From: Thermogemmatispora sp042408735 | Lineage (GTDB): Bacteria > Chloroflexota > Ktedonobacteria > Ktedonobacterales > Ktedonobacteraceae | Assembly: GCF_042408735.1 (NCBI RefSeq) | Contig: NZ_JBHOQV010000047.1 | Coordinates: 1 to 64,000, forward strand | DNA: 64,000 nucleotides | Direction of reading: 5' to 3' | Shown here: piece by piece, positions 1 through 8,017 of the stretch | Layout of the letters: the number at the start of each line of letters is the position of its first letter | How positions within the stretch are numbered: the first letter of the stretch is position 1 | Position numbers and translations under genes: made by a program | The notes under the pieces: model-generated | What the model saw: only the letters and a program-made list of their open reading frames with translations | Database searches by the model: none | Told to the model about the DNA's origin: nothing

Positions 1-300
1 CCAGAGGGAGAGGGAGCCGTTGGAGTCGCCGGAGGCGAGCAGGGAGCCGTCGGGGGACCAGGCGAGGGAGGAGATGGAGCGAGAGTGAGAGAGTCGGAGG
101 AGGAGCTGACCGGAGTGGGGGTTCCAGAGGGAGAGGGAGCCGTTGGAGTCGCCGGAGGCGAGGAGGGAGCCGTCGGGGGACCAGGCGAGGGAGGAGATGG
201 AGCGAGGGTGAGAGAGTCGGAGGAGGAGCTGGCCGGAGCGAGGGTTCCAGAGGGAGAGGGAGCCGTTGGAGTCGCCGGAGGCGAGGAGGGAGCCGTCAGG
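1..300. repeat. Tandem 123-bp repeats inside the WD40 gene
   Basis: The block beginning ccagagggagagggagccgt occurs at 1, 124 and 247. The period is 123 bp and the copies differ only at scattered bases. Each copy encodes one 41-residue WD40 blade on the minus strand. Confidence 0.85.
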
Positions 301-849
301 GGACCAGGCGAGAGCGGAAGGAGCGCCGACGTGGTCGCGGAGGCGCAGGAGCAGTTGGCCGGTGGAGACCTGCCAGAGGAAGATGGCTCCGTAAGGATAA
401 TCGAGGCTGCAGTAGGCGGCGAGGAGGGAGCCGTCGGGGGACCAGGCGCAGGTTGCGATGCGGGAGATGGGTTCAGGAAGGGGGAGGCGCTCAAGGAAGA
501 GGCCGTGGCGGGGGTCCTGCAGGAGAAGGGCGGTGGTGGTGCGGCAGGCGAGGATGGTTCCGTCTGGAGAGAGGGCGAGGGGAGTGCTGTGTAGACGCAG
601 CAGGAGCTGGCCGGTATGAGCATCCCAGACTTCGGAGCTAGAGAGGAGGAGGGAGCCGTCGGGGGACCAGGTGAGCCAGTCGGTCGAAGGGGTGGGCCAG
701 GAGCGCAGCAGGGAGCCGGAGGCAGGGTCCCAGAGCTGAAGCTGCCGAGGGAGGTGGCTGACGGCGAGCCGAGAGCCATCGGGAGACCAGGCGCAGGCGG
801 TGACGCCGCGAGCCTGCTGGTGGTGGTAGCGCAACACAGGTTGGATCAT
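1..849 (-). CDS. WD40-repeat beta-propeller protein (partial, runs off left edge)
   Basis: An open frame of 283 codons runs from an ATG at 849 down to base 1 with no stop. It starts MIQPVLRYHH. Repeats of the form LAWSPDGSLLASGDSNGSLS followed by LW, then a GQLLLRL strand, mark a WD40 propeller; at least six blades are visible. Such proteins are scaffolds for protein-protein contacts; in this kind of genome they are often C-terminal parts of kinases or stand alone. No catalytic domain lies in the visible part, and the start is internal to the window, so this protein begins directly with the propeller. The last three visible blades are almost identical at DNA level with a 123-bp (41-codon) period, which points to recent blade duplication. 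The binding partner is unknown. Confidence 0.85.
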   Translation of the reverse strand, partial: MIQPVLRYHHQQARGVTACAWSPDGSRLAVSHLPRQLQLWDPASGSLLRSWPTPSTDWLTWSPDGSLLLSSSEVWDAHTGQLLLRLHSTPLALSPDGTILACRTTTALLLQDPRHGLFLERLPLPEPISRIATCAWSPDGSLLAAYCSLDYPYGAIFLWQVSTGQLLLRLRDHVGAPSALAWSPDGSLLASGDSNGSLSLWNPRSGQLLLRLSHPRSISSLAWSPDGSLLASGDSNGSLSLWNPHSGQLLLRLSHSRSISSLAWSPDGSLLASGDSNGSLSLW

Positions 850-1370
850 GCGACAGCCTCCTTCTTCGGTAAGAGAATCACAGGGTCATCAGGAAATCGG
901 TAACTATGAGCAATAGAAGAAGCGCTGGGAGAACGGCGATTCATACCTTTCACCGTAGAACATAGTTGGCAGGCAAGGAAGTCTATAGAGGCTATAGAGC
1001 AGCATATCACAGACGAGGGAAGAGGTCAAGGCAAGAAGCGGGCAGTCGAAAAGGGAGCCAGGCTTTCGCTGTGGGTCGGCCTGCTCTGCCGAAGAGCTGT
1101 CATAACTTTAGCGATCCGCCAGCTCTGGCGGGAGGTGGCTATGGCTGGAAGGGGCTGCCTCCTGAGCTATCGGCTATGGAAGCCAGTACCCCAAAGCGCT
1201 CAATCCTCAGAGCCTGGCTGTGAGTATACAGTCGAGTATACAGTAACGATAGCAATGCAAACAGGTGCCAGGTCGACTGCCATTTCCAGGAGACGCCCTT
1301 CACGGAGGGGCAACCGGCTTCGCACCTGACGCTACCCTCAAATCGTTGGGGAGCGTGCTAAAGAGAGTCC
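850..1370. other. Intergenic region with a 12-bp direct repeat
   Basis: No gene is seen in these 521 bases. The only distinct element is two copies of gagtatacagt at 1222-1232 and 1234-1244, each holding the palindrome GTATAC. On the minus strand these read as two TATACT hexamers, so they could be overlapping -10 boxes or an operator for the WD40 gene. No matching -35 is obvious. Confidence 0.4.
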
Positions 1371-3062
1371 TCAAGGGACCGCATTCGAGAGCACCTGCCG
1401 TGGCGGGCCAATATACTCAAAATCAAAGTTCACGTCCACCTTGATACCATATCTTTGCTCGAACTGTTGGATGATACCCAAACACGAGGGGCAGGGCTCG
1501 CGCTCGCTATAAAGGTAGACCTGCACTACCTTTGGGCCAGAGCCTTGCTCTTGCAACCGGTCAAGCTCACTGGCCAGTGCGTGGAGAGCCTTGTCTTCTG
1601 AGTCCGACAGTGGCAGATTGACGCGACCACTGTCGGTAAATTGAAATGCTGTGGGTAAGAACTTTCGCTCGTTGTTCGCCACAGCGAGGGCTCCGCGAGG
1701 GCTTTCTACTCCACTTATAGCAAGTATTTCTCCTGTTGTTCCATCTTCCAGCTTATATCTTACAAAGCACACATTATGATTGCGCCAAGACCAATCTCTT
1801 TCTATTCCTCTAATAAGTTCATCTCTTTCTTCTTTCGATATATTAGATGGTATTTGGCTTATAAATGAATCAATTATCTCTTGGCGGAATTCCTGCGCTC
1901 TTTCAAAATCGGCTGAGACCTGGTTGCCGAAGCGCGGCCTATAGTTGCTTGGGACGCTATAAGATCGGCCCTGGCTATCAACGACAAAGTTTTCGCCTGG
2001 CCTATCTCCTTGAGGGATAGGATCTCCTCCGGTCAAGCCATGGCTTGCTCCTTCCTCTGCTGCGTGCAATCCCTCCTGTTCGGCTCTTTGAGCACCTTCC
2101 TCTTCAGCACTTCGAGAAAAGAGAGCTAAGAACTTTCTCAGTCCTTTTGCGCTCCCTTCCAACAGCAGCTTGCCGCCCTCCTCCAGAAGGTCCTTGAGAA
2201 CAGTCTTCCCAATCGCCTCGAAGACTCCATGCATGGCGAAATTCAGGATATCTGCCTCTGGGCAGAAAAGAGTCAGGTCCTGGTAGAGAGTACAGGCGAT
2301 CAGGAAGACGGCCCCAAGGCGCTCTCGTGGCAAGGCATTAGGATCGTAGAGGATGGCAGCGGCGGTAAAGAGGTCCTCGATGTTCAGGACATGATCAGCC
2401 ACGTTATTGAGCAGCCTGGCCCCCTGGTTAGAGAGCCAGTCCATTACCTGTGCAGTCTCGGCAGCCCACTGGGCCAGCGCAGGCTCGACGACAGCCAGTC
2501 CTGCCAGCGCATCGCCTACCAGCCGACTCAGCTCCTTCCCTTCCTCCTCAGCATCGTGCGCCAAGCCACTCAAGTTAAGGCTGAAAACATCGTGGAGCAG
2601 CTTGCCTGTGCTGTGATCGAGGCTATTGAGGGTATGACGCAAATCTGCGCAGACAGCGTGGATAGGGGCCTCTCCCTCACGGACAACAAGGTCGGGAGTA
2701 AGCTGGTCCATGATATGGTTGACCAGAGACAGGAAGGGAGCCACGATCCTGTCAGCGTCTCGGGCACTGGCTCTGAGCTGATCAGCAGCCTGCTGGTGCA
2801 TGTTGGCTAGCTGCTGAAGAGAGTCGGTGATACTCTTGGTGTACTGATATTGCTTCTGAACGACGCAACCAAAGGCCTGTGAGGCCCGCGAGCCGAGTAC
2901 ATCGGAGACGGCACTGCTCTGCTGATGCAGATGATCATTGGCTGCTGCGTGCTCCTGAACCAGCCTCTGCCAGTGCCTGGCCGCCTCCTCCAGTGGCTGT
3001 GCCATCGTTTCGGCAAAAATGGTCACGGGATTCTCAAAATGAATGCGGGTAGGACCAGCCAT
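1371..3062 (-). CDS. Polymorphic toxin with C-terminal deaminase-fold domain
   Basis: 563 aa. The start is ATG at 3062 behind GGAAGGAGG. The first ~170 residues are helical with no signal peptide, like the WXG/LXG-type N-termini of toxins exported by type VII-like systems. A middle helical part with hydrophobic stretches runs to about residue 340, followed by a G/P-rich hinge. The C-terminal ~150 residues look like a nucleic-acid or nucleotide deaminase: the zinc and catalytic motif D-S-E (in SDSEDKALHALASEL) is followed by SEREPCPSC, the P-C-x-x-C zinc motif, then a helix and the strand KVDVNFDFE. This matches the bacterial toxin deaminases of the BURPS668_1122/XOO_2897 type by motif. The small helical gene upstream (3108-3425) is probably its partner, and the tandem SUKH gene at 4058-5077 the likely immunity protein. 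The deaminase fold is a good call; the exact substrate is unknown. Confidence 0.75.
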   Translation of the reverse strand: MAGPTRIHFENPVTIFAETMAQPLEEAARHWQRLVQEHAAANDHLHQQSSAVSDVLGSRASQAFGCVVQKQYQYTKSITDSLQQLANMHQQAADQLRASARDADRIVAPFLSLVNHIMDQLTPDLVVREGEAPIHAVCADLRHTLNSLDHSTGKLLHDVFSLNLSGLAHDAEEEGKELSRLVGDALAGLAVVEPALAQWAAETAQVMDWLSNQGARLLNNVADHVLNIEDLFTAAAILYDPNALPRERLGAVFLIACTLYQDLTLFCPEADILNFAMHGVFEAIGKTVLKDLLEEGGKLLLEGSAKGLRKFLALFSRSAEEEGAQRAEQEGLHAAEEGASHGLTGGDPIPQGDRPGENFVVDSQGRSYSVPSNYRPRFGNQVSADFERAQEFRQEIIDSFISQIPSNISKEERDELIRGIERDWSWRNHNVCFVRYKLEDGTTGEILAISGVESPRGALAVANNERKFLPTAFQFTDSGRVNLPLSDSEDKALHALASELDRLQEQGSGPKVVQVYLYSEREPCPSCLGIIQQFEQRYGIKVDVNFDFEYIGPPRQVLSNAVP

Positions 3063-3107
3063 CTGCGAGAGGCCTCCTTCCTCTGAAAAAGTAAGAGGGG
3101 GCTTGAC

Positions 3108-3425
3108 TTACTGTCCGGTAGAGGAAGAAGCATCGCTGCTGAAGGTCTGGGCAAGATCCTGATCGAGTTGCTGAGCAGCAGTCGCAGCACACTTCAGAAA
3201 AGTGGCGATGCGGTCGCGGATCTCCATCGAACGGTCAAGGAAAGCGCGCGCCCGCATGATTTGCCAATAGGCTTGTTCATAGTAGGCAGGAGGAAGCTGC
3301 TGGCTGATCGTGTTGATTTCATCAAGCAGGGATGGAGTGCACTGTTGCAGATCCTGAGTACGGACAGAGATATTCTGAGATGCCTGAAGCAAGCGCTGCG
3401 GAGCAAACAGAATAAGATCGGGCAT
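3108..3425 (-). CDS. Small helical WXG100-like partner protein
   Basis: 105 aa from ATG 3425 (MPDLILFAPQ), preceded by AAAGGAGAG. An ATG at 3452 in the same frame lacks a good ribosome site. The protein is almost all helical with the centre AYYEQAYWQIMRARAFLD and no signal peptide or membrane segment. Size, composition and position 45 bp ahead of the toxin gene fit a WXG100-like or Lap-type targeting chaperone for a type VII-secreted toxin. A strict W-x-G is absent, so the family call is inference from context. Confidence 0.55.
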   Translation of the reverse strand: MPDLILFAPQRLLQASQNISVRTQDLQQCTPSLLDEINTISQQLPPAYYEQAYWQIMRARAFLDRSMEIRDRIATFLKCAATAAQQLDQDLAQTFSSDASSSTGQ

Positions 3426-4057
3426 GAGATCTCTCCTTTCCTCACTTAGCACTAGTTACCAGGCCAGGCTGGCAGCTATGACTGATGATGCTGAGGTGCA
3501 TCCTGGAGTCGGGAGAAGAGCGCCATGCTATATTGTGATAATGTTCATATTTCTATTTACTGGTATTATGGTAGCATAAAGGGTGGATAGAAGGCAATAT
3601 TTTCTGGATAGGAAAAATGCCCTACTTGGTTTGAAAAACAAGACACCTGATGGAAAGGTCGTATGAGGATGCTGACAGATGGAAGGATCAAATTCTGTCT
3701 CGTAAAGGTTCAGCTCATGAGTGATGGGTAACTAGAAATAACTCAGAGAACAACCCCTGACAACTTGGAAAGCGTAGAGAGGTCCAGGGCGAACAGGATA
3801 GCACTCGAGCGTAGGGGGAGGACCTGATAAAGTGGAGTCCGAGACAAGAGGAGAGGGGTGGGACCTGGTCCAGGGAGCATCGGACTGGGACAGCGCAGCA
3901 TAAACAGTAAGTACGGTACGTGCAGTCGACCTCGGCGGCCGGCTGTAGAGGAAATCCACATCTCCTGTGAGGAGGCACCAGGTAGAGAGGGGGGAAGCAA
4001 GAAGAAGAGAGAACTCGCTCTTTCCATCCCCTCTCTGACCGGCTTTCCTCAGGGCCG
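3426..4057. other. Intergenic region between toxin operon and immunity gene
   Basis: About 630 bases without a convincing gene. 3530-3600 is AT-rich and probably holds the promoter of the minus-strand toxin operon (the minus strand reads ...ACCATAATACC...). The frames open at 3715-4119 have the composition of antisense noise and no ribosome site, so they are not annotated. Confidence 0.4.
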
Positions 4058-5077
4058 CTATGACTGCGGGCGTGTTCCCTGAGAGTCTTCCCAAAGACAG
4101 CGCCGCTCGGCCAACACAATGCTCTCTTCCAACTGAGCCATCACAAAATCACTGAGGTGGCGATGCCACCACTCAAAACGGCGCTGGCGTGGATCATCAG
4201 GATGACCGTAGACGGGAGGGTCCTCTCCCTCGCTCAGGCGGAAAAAGCCAAAAGCCGACTCATAGCGCTGGTAAAAGACGAAAGCATCCTCCGGCAAGCG
4301 AACTGGCGTACGGTCGGCTTGCAGCCAGTAGCGAGCCTGCTGCTGCAGAGGCAGGAGCAATTCGACCGAGGTTGCTAACTCGCCCAGAATGCCCTGATGA
4401 GAACGGCCAAGCCAGAGAAGCAGCTCGCGATAAGCCGCGGGTAAACGACATCTCAGTGCCCGCTCCAGCTCAGAAAGTTCCTGCTCTTGACAGCCCCTGA
4501 CAGGTCCTGGAAGCAAGCCCGCCATCGCCTCATAGCGAGCGCGTACACGTCCCAGGTAGCCGCCTGGGGGCGGTGTGCCACGCACTAGCGCCTCGTGCAG
4601 CAGCGCTCGGCGCCTGAGCGCCTGCTCAAGCGCTTCCTCTAGAAAAGCTACCAAATGCCTGCCGGAGGACTGCCAGGCACCAGGCTCGCCGGACAGAGGC
4701 TGCCACACATAAACAGGAGGGTCATCTCCCTCATTGCTCCGGAAGAAAGCAAAGCGATCATAACCTTCGCGCCAAAAAACCAGCGCATCTACTGGCAGGG
4801 CATTGGCAAGTCCGGGTTTGCGAATCGGCCCACGGGCCATCAAGGTGCCCCGAGCCCAGCGCTGATTGAATTCAAGGTGCATCCAGCCACAAGAGATGCC
4901 ATCAAGCAGTCCCCCGCTCCAATGTCCAAGCCATAGCAAAAATTCACGATAAGCTGCTGGAAAGCGCAGGCCGAGTCGCTGCTCTAGCTGGTCGACCCAT
5001 GCGGGATAGCAAGGCTGCCAGTGTCCGTAAAGCTGCTGGTATTGATTCAAGCGCTCTTTCAACCGATCAAAGTACAT
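4058..5077 (-). CDS. Tandem SUKH (SMI1/KNR4-like) immunity protein
   Basis: 339 aa with two related halves. Half 1 (about residues 25-165) has LEQRLGLRFPAAYREFLLWLG, then LPVDALVFW and GDDPPVYVW. Half 2 (about 190-325) has LERALRCRLPAAYRELLLWLG, then LPEDAFVFY and GEDPPVYG. FPxxYReFLLW followed by a DPPVY strand is the SUKH signature (SMI1/KNR4 superfamily). SUKH proteins in toxin islands bind and neutralise a cognate toxin in the cytoplasm. It lies between two deaminase-domain genes on the same strand, so each half may serve one deaminase; that pairing is inference. Start ATG 5077 follows AGGAAAGGAG. Confidence 0.8.
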   Translation of the reverse strand: MYFDRLKERLNQYQQLYGHWQPCYPAWVDQLEQRLGLRFPAAYREFLLWLGHWSGGLLDGISCGWMHLEFNQRWARGTLMARGPIRKPGLANALPVDALVFWREGYDRFAFFRSNEGDDPPVYVWQPLSGEPGAWQSSGRHLVAFLEEALEQALRRRALLHEALVRGTPPPGGYLGRVRARYEAMAGLLPGPVRGCQEQELSELERALRCRLPAAYRELLLWLGRSHQGILGELATSVELLLPLQQQARYWLQADRTPVRLPEDAFVFYQRYESAFGFFRLSEGEDPPVYGHPDDPRQRRFEWWHRHLSDFVMAQLEESIVLAERRCLWEDSQGTRPQS

Positions 5078-5231
5078 TGAGCAAAGACTCCTTTCCTGAA
5101 CTGGCTAGCCTGACCTGACTGATGTCGCCTGTTGCAGGCTGACCTTTCCCTGCAATAGAGAGTCTGCACTGCCCTGAGCTGGAGAGCCGTTCGCCGCTCT
5201 AGCGCTGAGGAGGTTGTCAACTACCTGTTTG

Positions 5232-5654
5232 TTAGAATGCAGGCTCAAAATCGTAGTCCACTCTCAGCTCGATGCGGGGAAACATACGCTGGAATTGGGC
5301 TATCAGATCCTCGCAAACTGGACAGGGCTTGCGCTCGCTGTAGAGCCGGACCCTGGCCTGCACCAGACAGACCGGCTCGTGACGGGGATTGAAGCGCCGT
5401 GCCAGCTCGTGGAGTAGCTTGTCCTCTGCGTCAGCCTCGTGGAGGGCTGTTCCCTGGCTGCGAGCGAGGCAGATCGGAAAAAAGTAGCGAGACTCTGGGG
5501 CCGGTGTTGGCACCGTACCTGGCAAATCGCGCAGGCTGCTCTCTGCCACCAGCGTAACGCGCTGTCCAGGTACCTGCTCATACTCGGCAAAGGCCCAGTT
5601 CCGCCGCGGCCACTCATCGGGCCGGCCCCTATTCGACTGGGAAGAGGGGGTCAT
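5232..5654 (-). CDS. Orphan deaminase-fold toxin cassette
   Basis: 140 aa from ATG 5654 behind GAAGGAGGAAGGCG. It lines up with the C-terminal domain of the toxin at 1371-3062: WPRRNWAFAEYE corresponds to WSWRNHNVCFVRY, DAEDKLLHELARRF to DSEDKALHALASEL, and YSERKPCPVC to YSEREPCPSC, and both end in a strand with DFE. The D-x-E and P-C-x-x-C zinc motifs are intact, so the fold may be active. There is no secretion or trafficking N-terminus. It is either a silent C-terminal cassette of a polymorphic toxin or a cytoplasmic enzyme. The SUKH gene starts 154 bp downstream. Confidence 0.7.
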   Translation of the reverse strand: MTPSSQSNRGRPDEWPRRNWAFAEYEQVPGQRVTLVAESSLRDLPGTVPTPAPESRYFFPICLARSQGTALHEADAEDKLLHELARRFNPRHEPVCLVQARVRLYSERKPCPVCEDLIAQFQRMFPRIELRVDYDFEPAF

Positions 5655-5895
5655 CGCCTTCCTCCTTCTGCATGCTAGTTTCCTGGATCTCTATCCAGCA
5701 GATATCTAATAACCTGATACGGGATAAGGCGACACAATGCAGAGTACTTGCTTCTAATCCCTCGGGTCGCCCAAATGCAGCTCATCAATCTTGATCTTCT
5801 TCACCACAGAAACATTGGTCCATCCGTTACCTTTACCGTATTATGAAGAATAGCAAGAGAAGAGAGGCCTGACAAGGAGCGAGCGCTTCATCAAA

Positions 5896-5923
5896 GTCGG
5901 CCCCTGGCTTGCCAGGAGCCGAC
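5896..5923 (-). terminator. Hairpin after the ThDP enzyme gene
   Basis: GTCGGCCCCTGGC, loop TT, GCCAGGAGCCGAC: a 13-bp stem with one mismatch, 5 bp past the stop codon of the minus-strand gene. On the minus strand it is followed by only three T residues, so termination efficiency is uncertain. Confidence 0.65.
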
Positions 5924-5928
5924 ATGAC

Positions 5929-7629
5929 TTAGTGACTTTGCTGGCTCAGCGGCACCTCGATCAAGAGCGGGCGCGCCTCCTCGGCTGGCTGTCCTATTCG
6001 CCTGGCCAGCAAGGCGACCAGCGCTTCCGGCGCCTCAACGCGCTGGCCCTCGATACGGAAAGCGTGCGCCAGAGCAACATAATCGGGAGGCTCGAGGGTC
6101 GTGGCAATGCTGCGTCCAGGAAAGCGCTGCAGTTGATCGTTCTTGACCGCTGTATAGCTGGCATCATTAAAGACAATGGTGACGACCGGAATGCGCTCCT
6201 GGGCCGCCGTTGCCAGCTCGCCCACGTTCTGCAGAAAGCCGCCGTCACCACAGAGGGCCACCACTGGGCGCCCCTGGGCTGCCAGCTGAGCCCCCAACGC
6301 TAGCGGCAGACCCGTCCCAATCGAACAAAGCTCGGAGGCGTGGATAAAGCTGCGCGGCTCATAGACTGGGAACACCTGAGCGGCAGCATAACCAGCCATC
6401 GTCATATCGGCCACCACAACGCTCTCCCGCGGCAGGGCCGTCCGCAGCGCCTCCAGCCAGGGCATGACCTCGCCATAGATCTGGAATGCTCGCTTGCTTA
6501 AAGCGGCGCGTACGGCAGCCACCTCCTCGCGCCGATCCTCATACTGCCCCGGATTTTCCTGTAGTCCTTCCAGCAGGGCGATCAGGGCCAAACGAGCATC
6601 GGCGACCAGCCCGACGCTGGCCGGGTAACGTCGCCCGATTTCGCCGGCGTCGATGTCGATATGGATCAATCTCTCAGGCAGCGGAAGGCGACCAGCCTCT
6701 GTCGGTCCACTGCGGCTGCGCTCCAGTGCTGGCAGGGTTGTACGCTGCATGCCCAGCTTGCTACCGATCACCAGCGCCAGATCGGAGCGACTCAGCAGGG
6801 GACCAAGCGTGCGTGACGGGGCCCCGCGCGTAGTAATCACCAGAGGGTGATCGTTGGGCAACACATCGTGGCTTTTACCTCCGAGCAGCACAGGCGCCTG
6901 CAACAGCTCAGCCAGGCGCAGCAGCTCATGGTTTGCCCCTGCTGCGCTTACCCCAGTCCCAGCAAGGATCACAGGCCGCTGAGCTGCCCGTAGCAGCTCC
7001 ACTGCCCTCCGCAAGGCCTCCTCGCTGGGAGCCGCCGGAGGCTCAGCATCACTCTCCTCCAAAGCTGCCAGCGATATGCTCTCCTGCTCCTCAAGCACAT
7101 CAAGTGGGATCTGCAGAAAGGCCCCACGGGGCCGCCCCGCGCGTGTCTGGCGCAGCGCCTCAGCGATGGCTTCCGGAATCTCGGCCACACGCTGCACCTC
7201 GTGGCACCAGCCGACCAGGGATTGTGCCAGCCCGAGCTGATCCTTAAGCTCGTGCAGGCGTCCCCAGGAGCGCCCATCGGTCTTGCCCGGCAGGCTGGTA
7301 GCAATGACCAGCAGCGGAACCGAATCGGCATAGGCATCGGCCAGCGGCGTCGCAATATTGGTCACACCTGGCCCTGTGATCACCAGCGCCACCCCCGGTC
7401 GCCCGGCAATGCGCGCATAGCCATCGGCCATATAGCCTGCCCCCTGTTCATGGCGCGCCAACACGTGACGTATCCCTGGCTCATCGTAAAGGGCGTCGTA
7501 GATCGGCAGATTGTGCACTCCCGGAATGCCAAAAACGACCTCGATATGATGGGCGCGCAGGCTGGCTACCACGGCCTGCCCGCCTGTGAAAGATACGCTT
7601 TGCTGCATCGCTCCTGTATTGCTCCTCAA
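5929..7629 (-). CDS. Thiamine-diphosphate-dependent enzyme, acetolactate synthase large-subunit-like
   Basis: 566 aa, the usual length for this family. The N-terminal pyrimidine-binding domain (1-175) has the catalytic glutamate in ARHEQGAGYMADGYAR. The central domain (about 195-350) is the Rossmann-like TPP_enzyme_M. The C-terminal PP domain holds the ThDP motif CGDGGFLQNVGEL with VFND about 25 residues on (GDG-X-ND). These enzymes decarboxylate or ligate 2-keto acids (acetolactate synthase, benzoylformate decarboxylase, sulfoacetaldehyde acetyltransferase and others). No regulatory small subunit is adjacent, which argues against biosynthetic ALS. The start is uncertain: TTG 7629 follows AAGGGGA at good spacing, while ATG 7608 (MQQSVSF) has its AGGAG only 2 bases away. 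An unusual structured leader precedes it (7712-7781). Confidence 0.85.
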   Translation of the reverse strand: MRSNTGAMQQSVSFTGGQAVVASLRAHHIEVVFGIPGVHNLPIYDALYDEPGIRHVLARHEQGAGYMADGYARIAGRPGVALVITGPGVTNIATPLADAYADSVPLLVIATSLPGKTDGRSWGRLHELKDQLGLAQSLVGWCHEVQRVAEIPEAIAEALRQTRAGRPRGAFLQIPLDVLEEQESISLAALEESDAEPPAAPSEEALRRAVELLRAAQRPVILAGTGVSAAGANHELLRLAELLQAPVLLGGKSHDVLPNDHPLVITTRGAPSRTLGPLLSRSDLALVIGSKLGMQRTTLPALERSRSGPTEAGRLPLPERLIHIDIDAGEIGRRYPASVGLVADARLALIALLEGLQENPGQYEDRREEVAAVRAALSKRAFQIYGEVMPWLEALRTALPRESVVVADMTMAGYAAAQVFPVYEPRSFIHASELCSIGTGLPLALGAQLAAQGRPVVALCGDGGFLQNVGELATAAQERIPVVTIVFNDASYTAVKNDQLQRFPGRSIATTLEPPDYVALAHAFRIEGQRVEAPEALVALLARRIGQPAEEARPLLIEVPLSQQSH

Positions 7630-7711
7630 TGATGTTCCCCTTGCCTTCGCTCAAGACCCAGTTGCCGGCCTCCGCTGCCGCTGTCTTCGCCGGCCTCCTT
7701 GCCTGCTCGGA

Positions 7712-7781
7712 AGGTGAAAGCCCTTCCTTCGCCAAGGCTCTCCGGTCGGGGACGGGGATGGTCCCCTGCCCGCTTTCACCT
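7712..7781 (-). promoter_or_regulatory. Structured 5' leader of the ThDP enzyme gene
   Basis: On the minus strand AGGTGAAAGC (7781-7772) pairs with GCTTTCACCT (7721-7712), a perfect 10-bp closing stem. Inside it is a 5-bp hairpin GGGGA-CCA-TCCCC (7766-7754) and a second arm. A TATGAT -10-like box lies just upstream near 7805-7810. The fold resembles a three-way junction cis-regulatory RNA ~80-150 nt ahead of the gene. It does not match a riboswitch class that I can name. Confidence 0.4.
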
Positions 7782-8017
7782 CATGCTCGGGTCGCGGCTA
7801 TCCTTCTATCATAGTACAGGCCCTGCTCCCGCGCCAGGCTGGCTCTGCCCTGCCAATCCTCAGGAGAAAGGCATGATAGGCAGACGCTGCTCAGTGCTCT
7901 ATAATGAGCAGCAAACGGTCTCTGTTTATGGCGTCTATCTACATATTGCGTCTATCTACATCAGGAGAGGTCTAGTTGTCCTGAATGTTCCTTCCGGGAA
8001 AGGAAGGAGGGACCAGC

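Noticed and set aside
3715..4119. Small overlapping frames between the toxin and immunity genes
   Set aside because: Three overlapping frames of similar length, none with a ribosome site or known motif.
7700..7790. Possible glycine riboswitch (GGAGAGCC ... CGAAGG) before the ThDP gene
   Set aside because: Short strings resemble the glycine aptamer but the conserved core order and the second stem do not fit; kept only as an unnamed structured leader.
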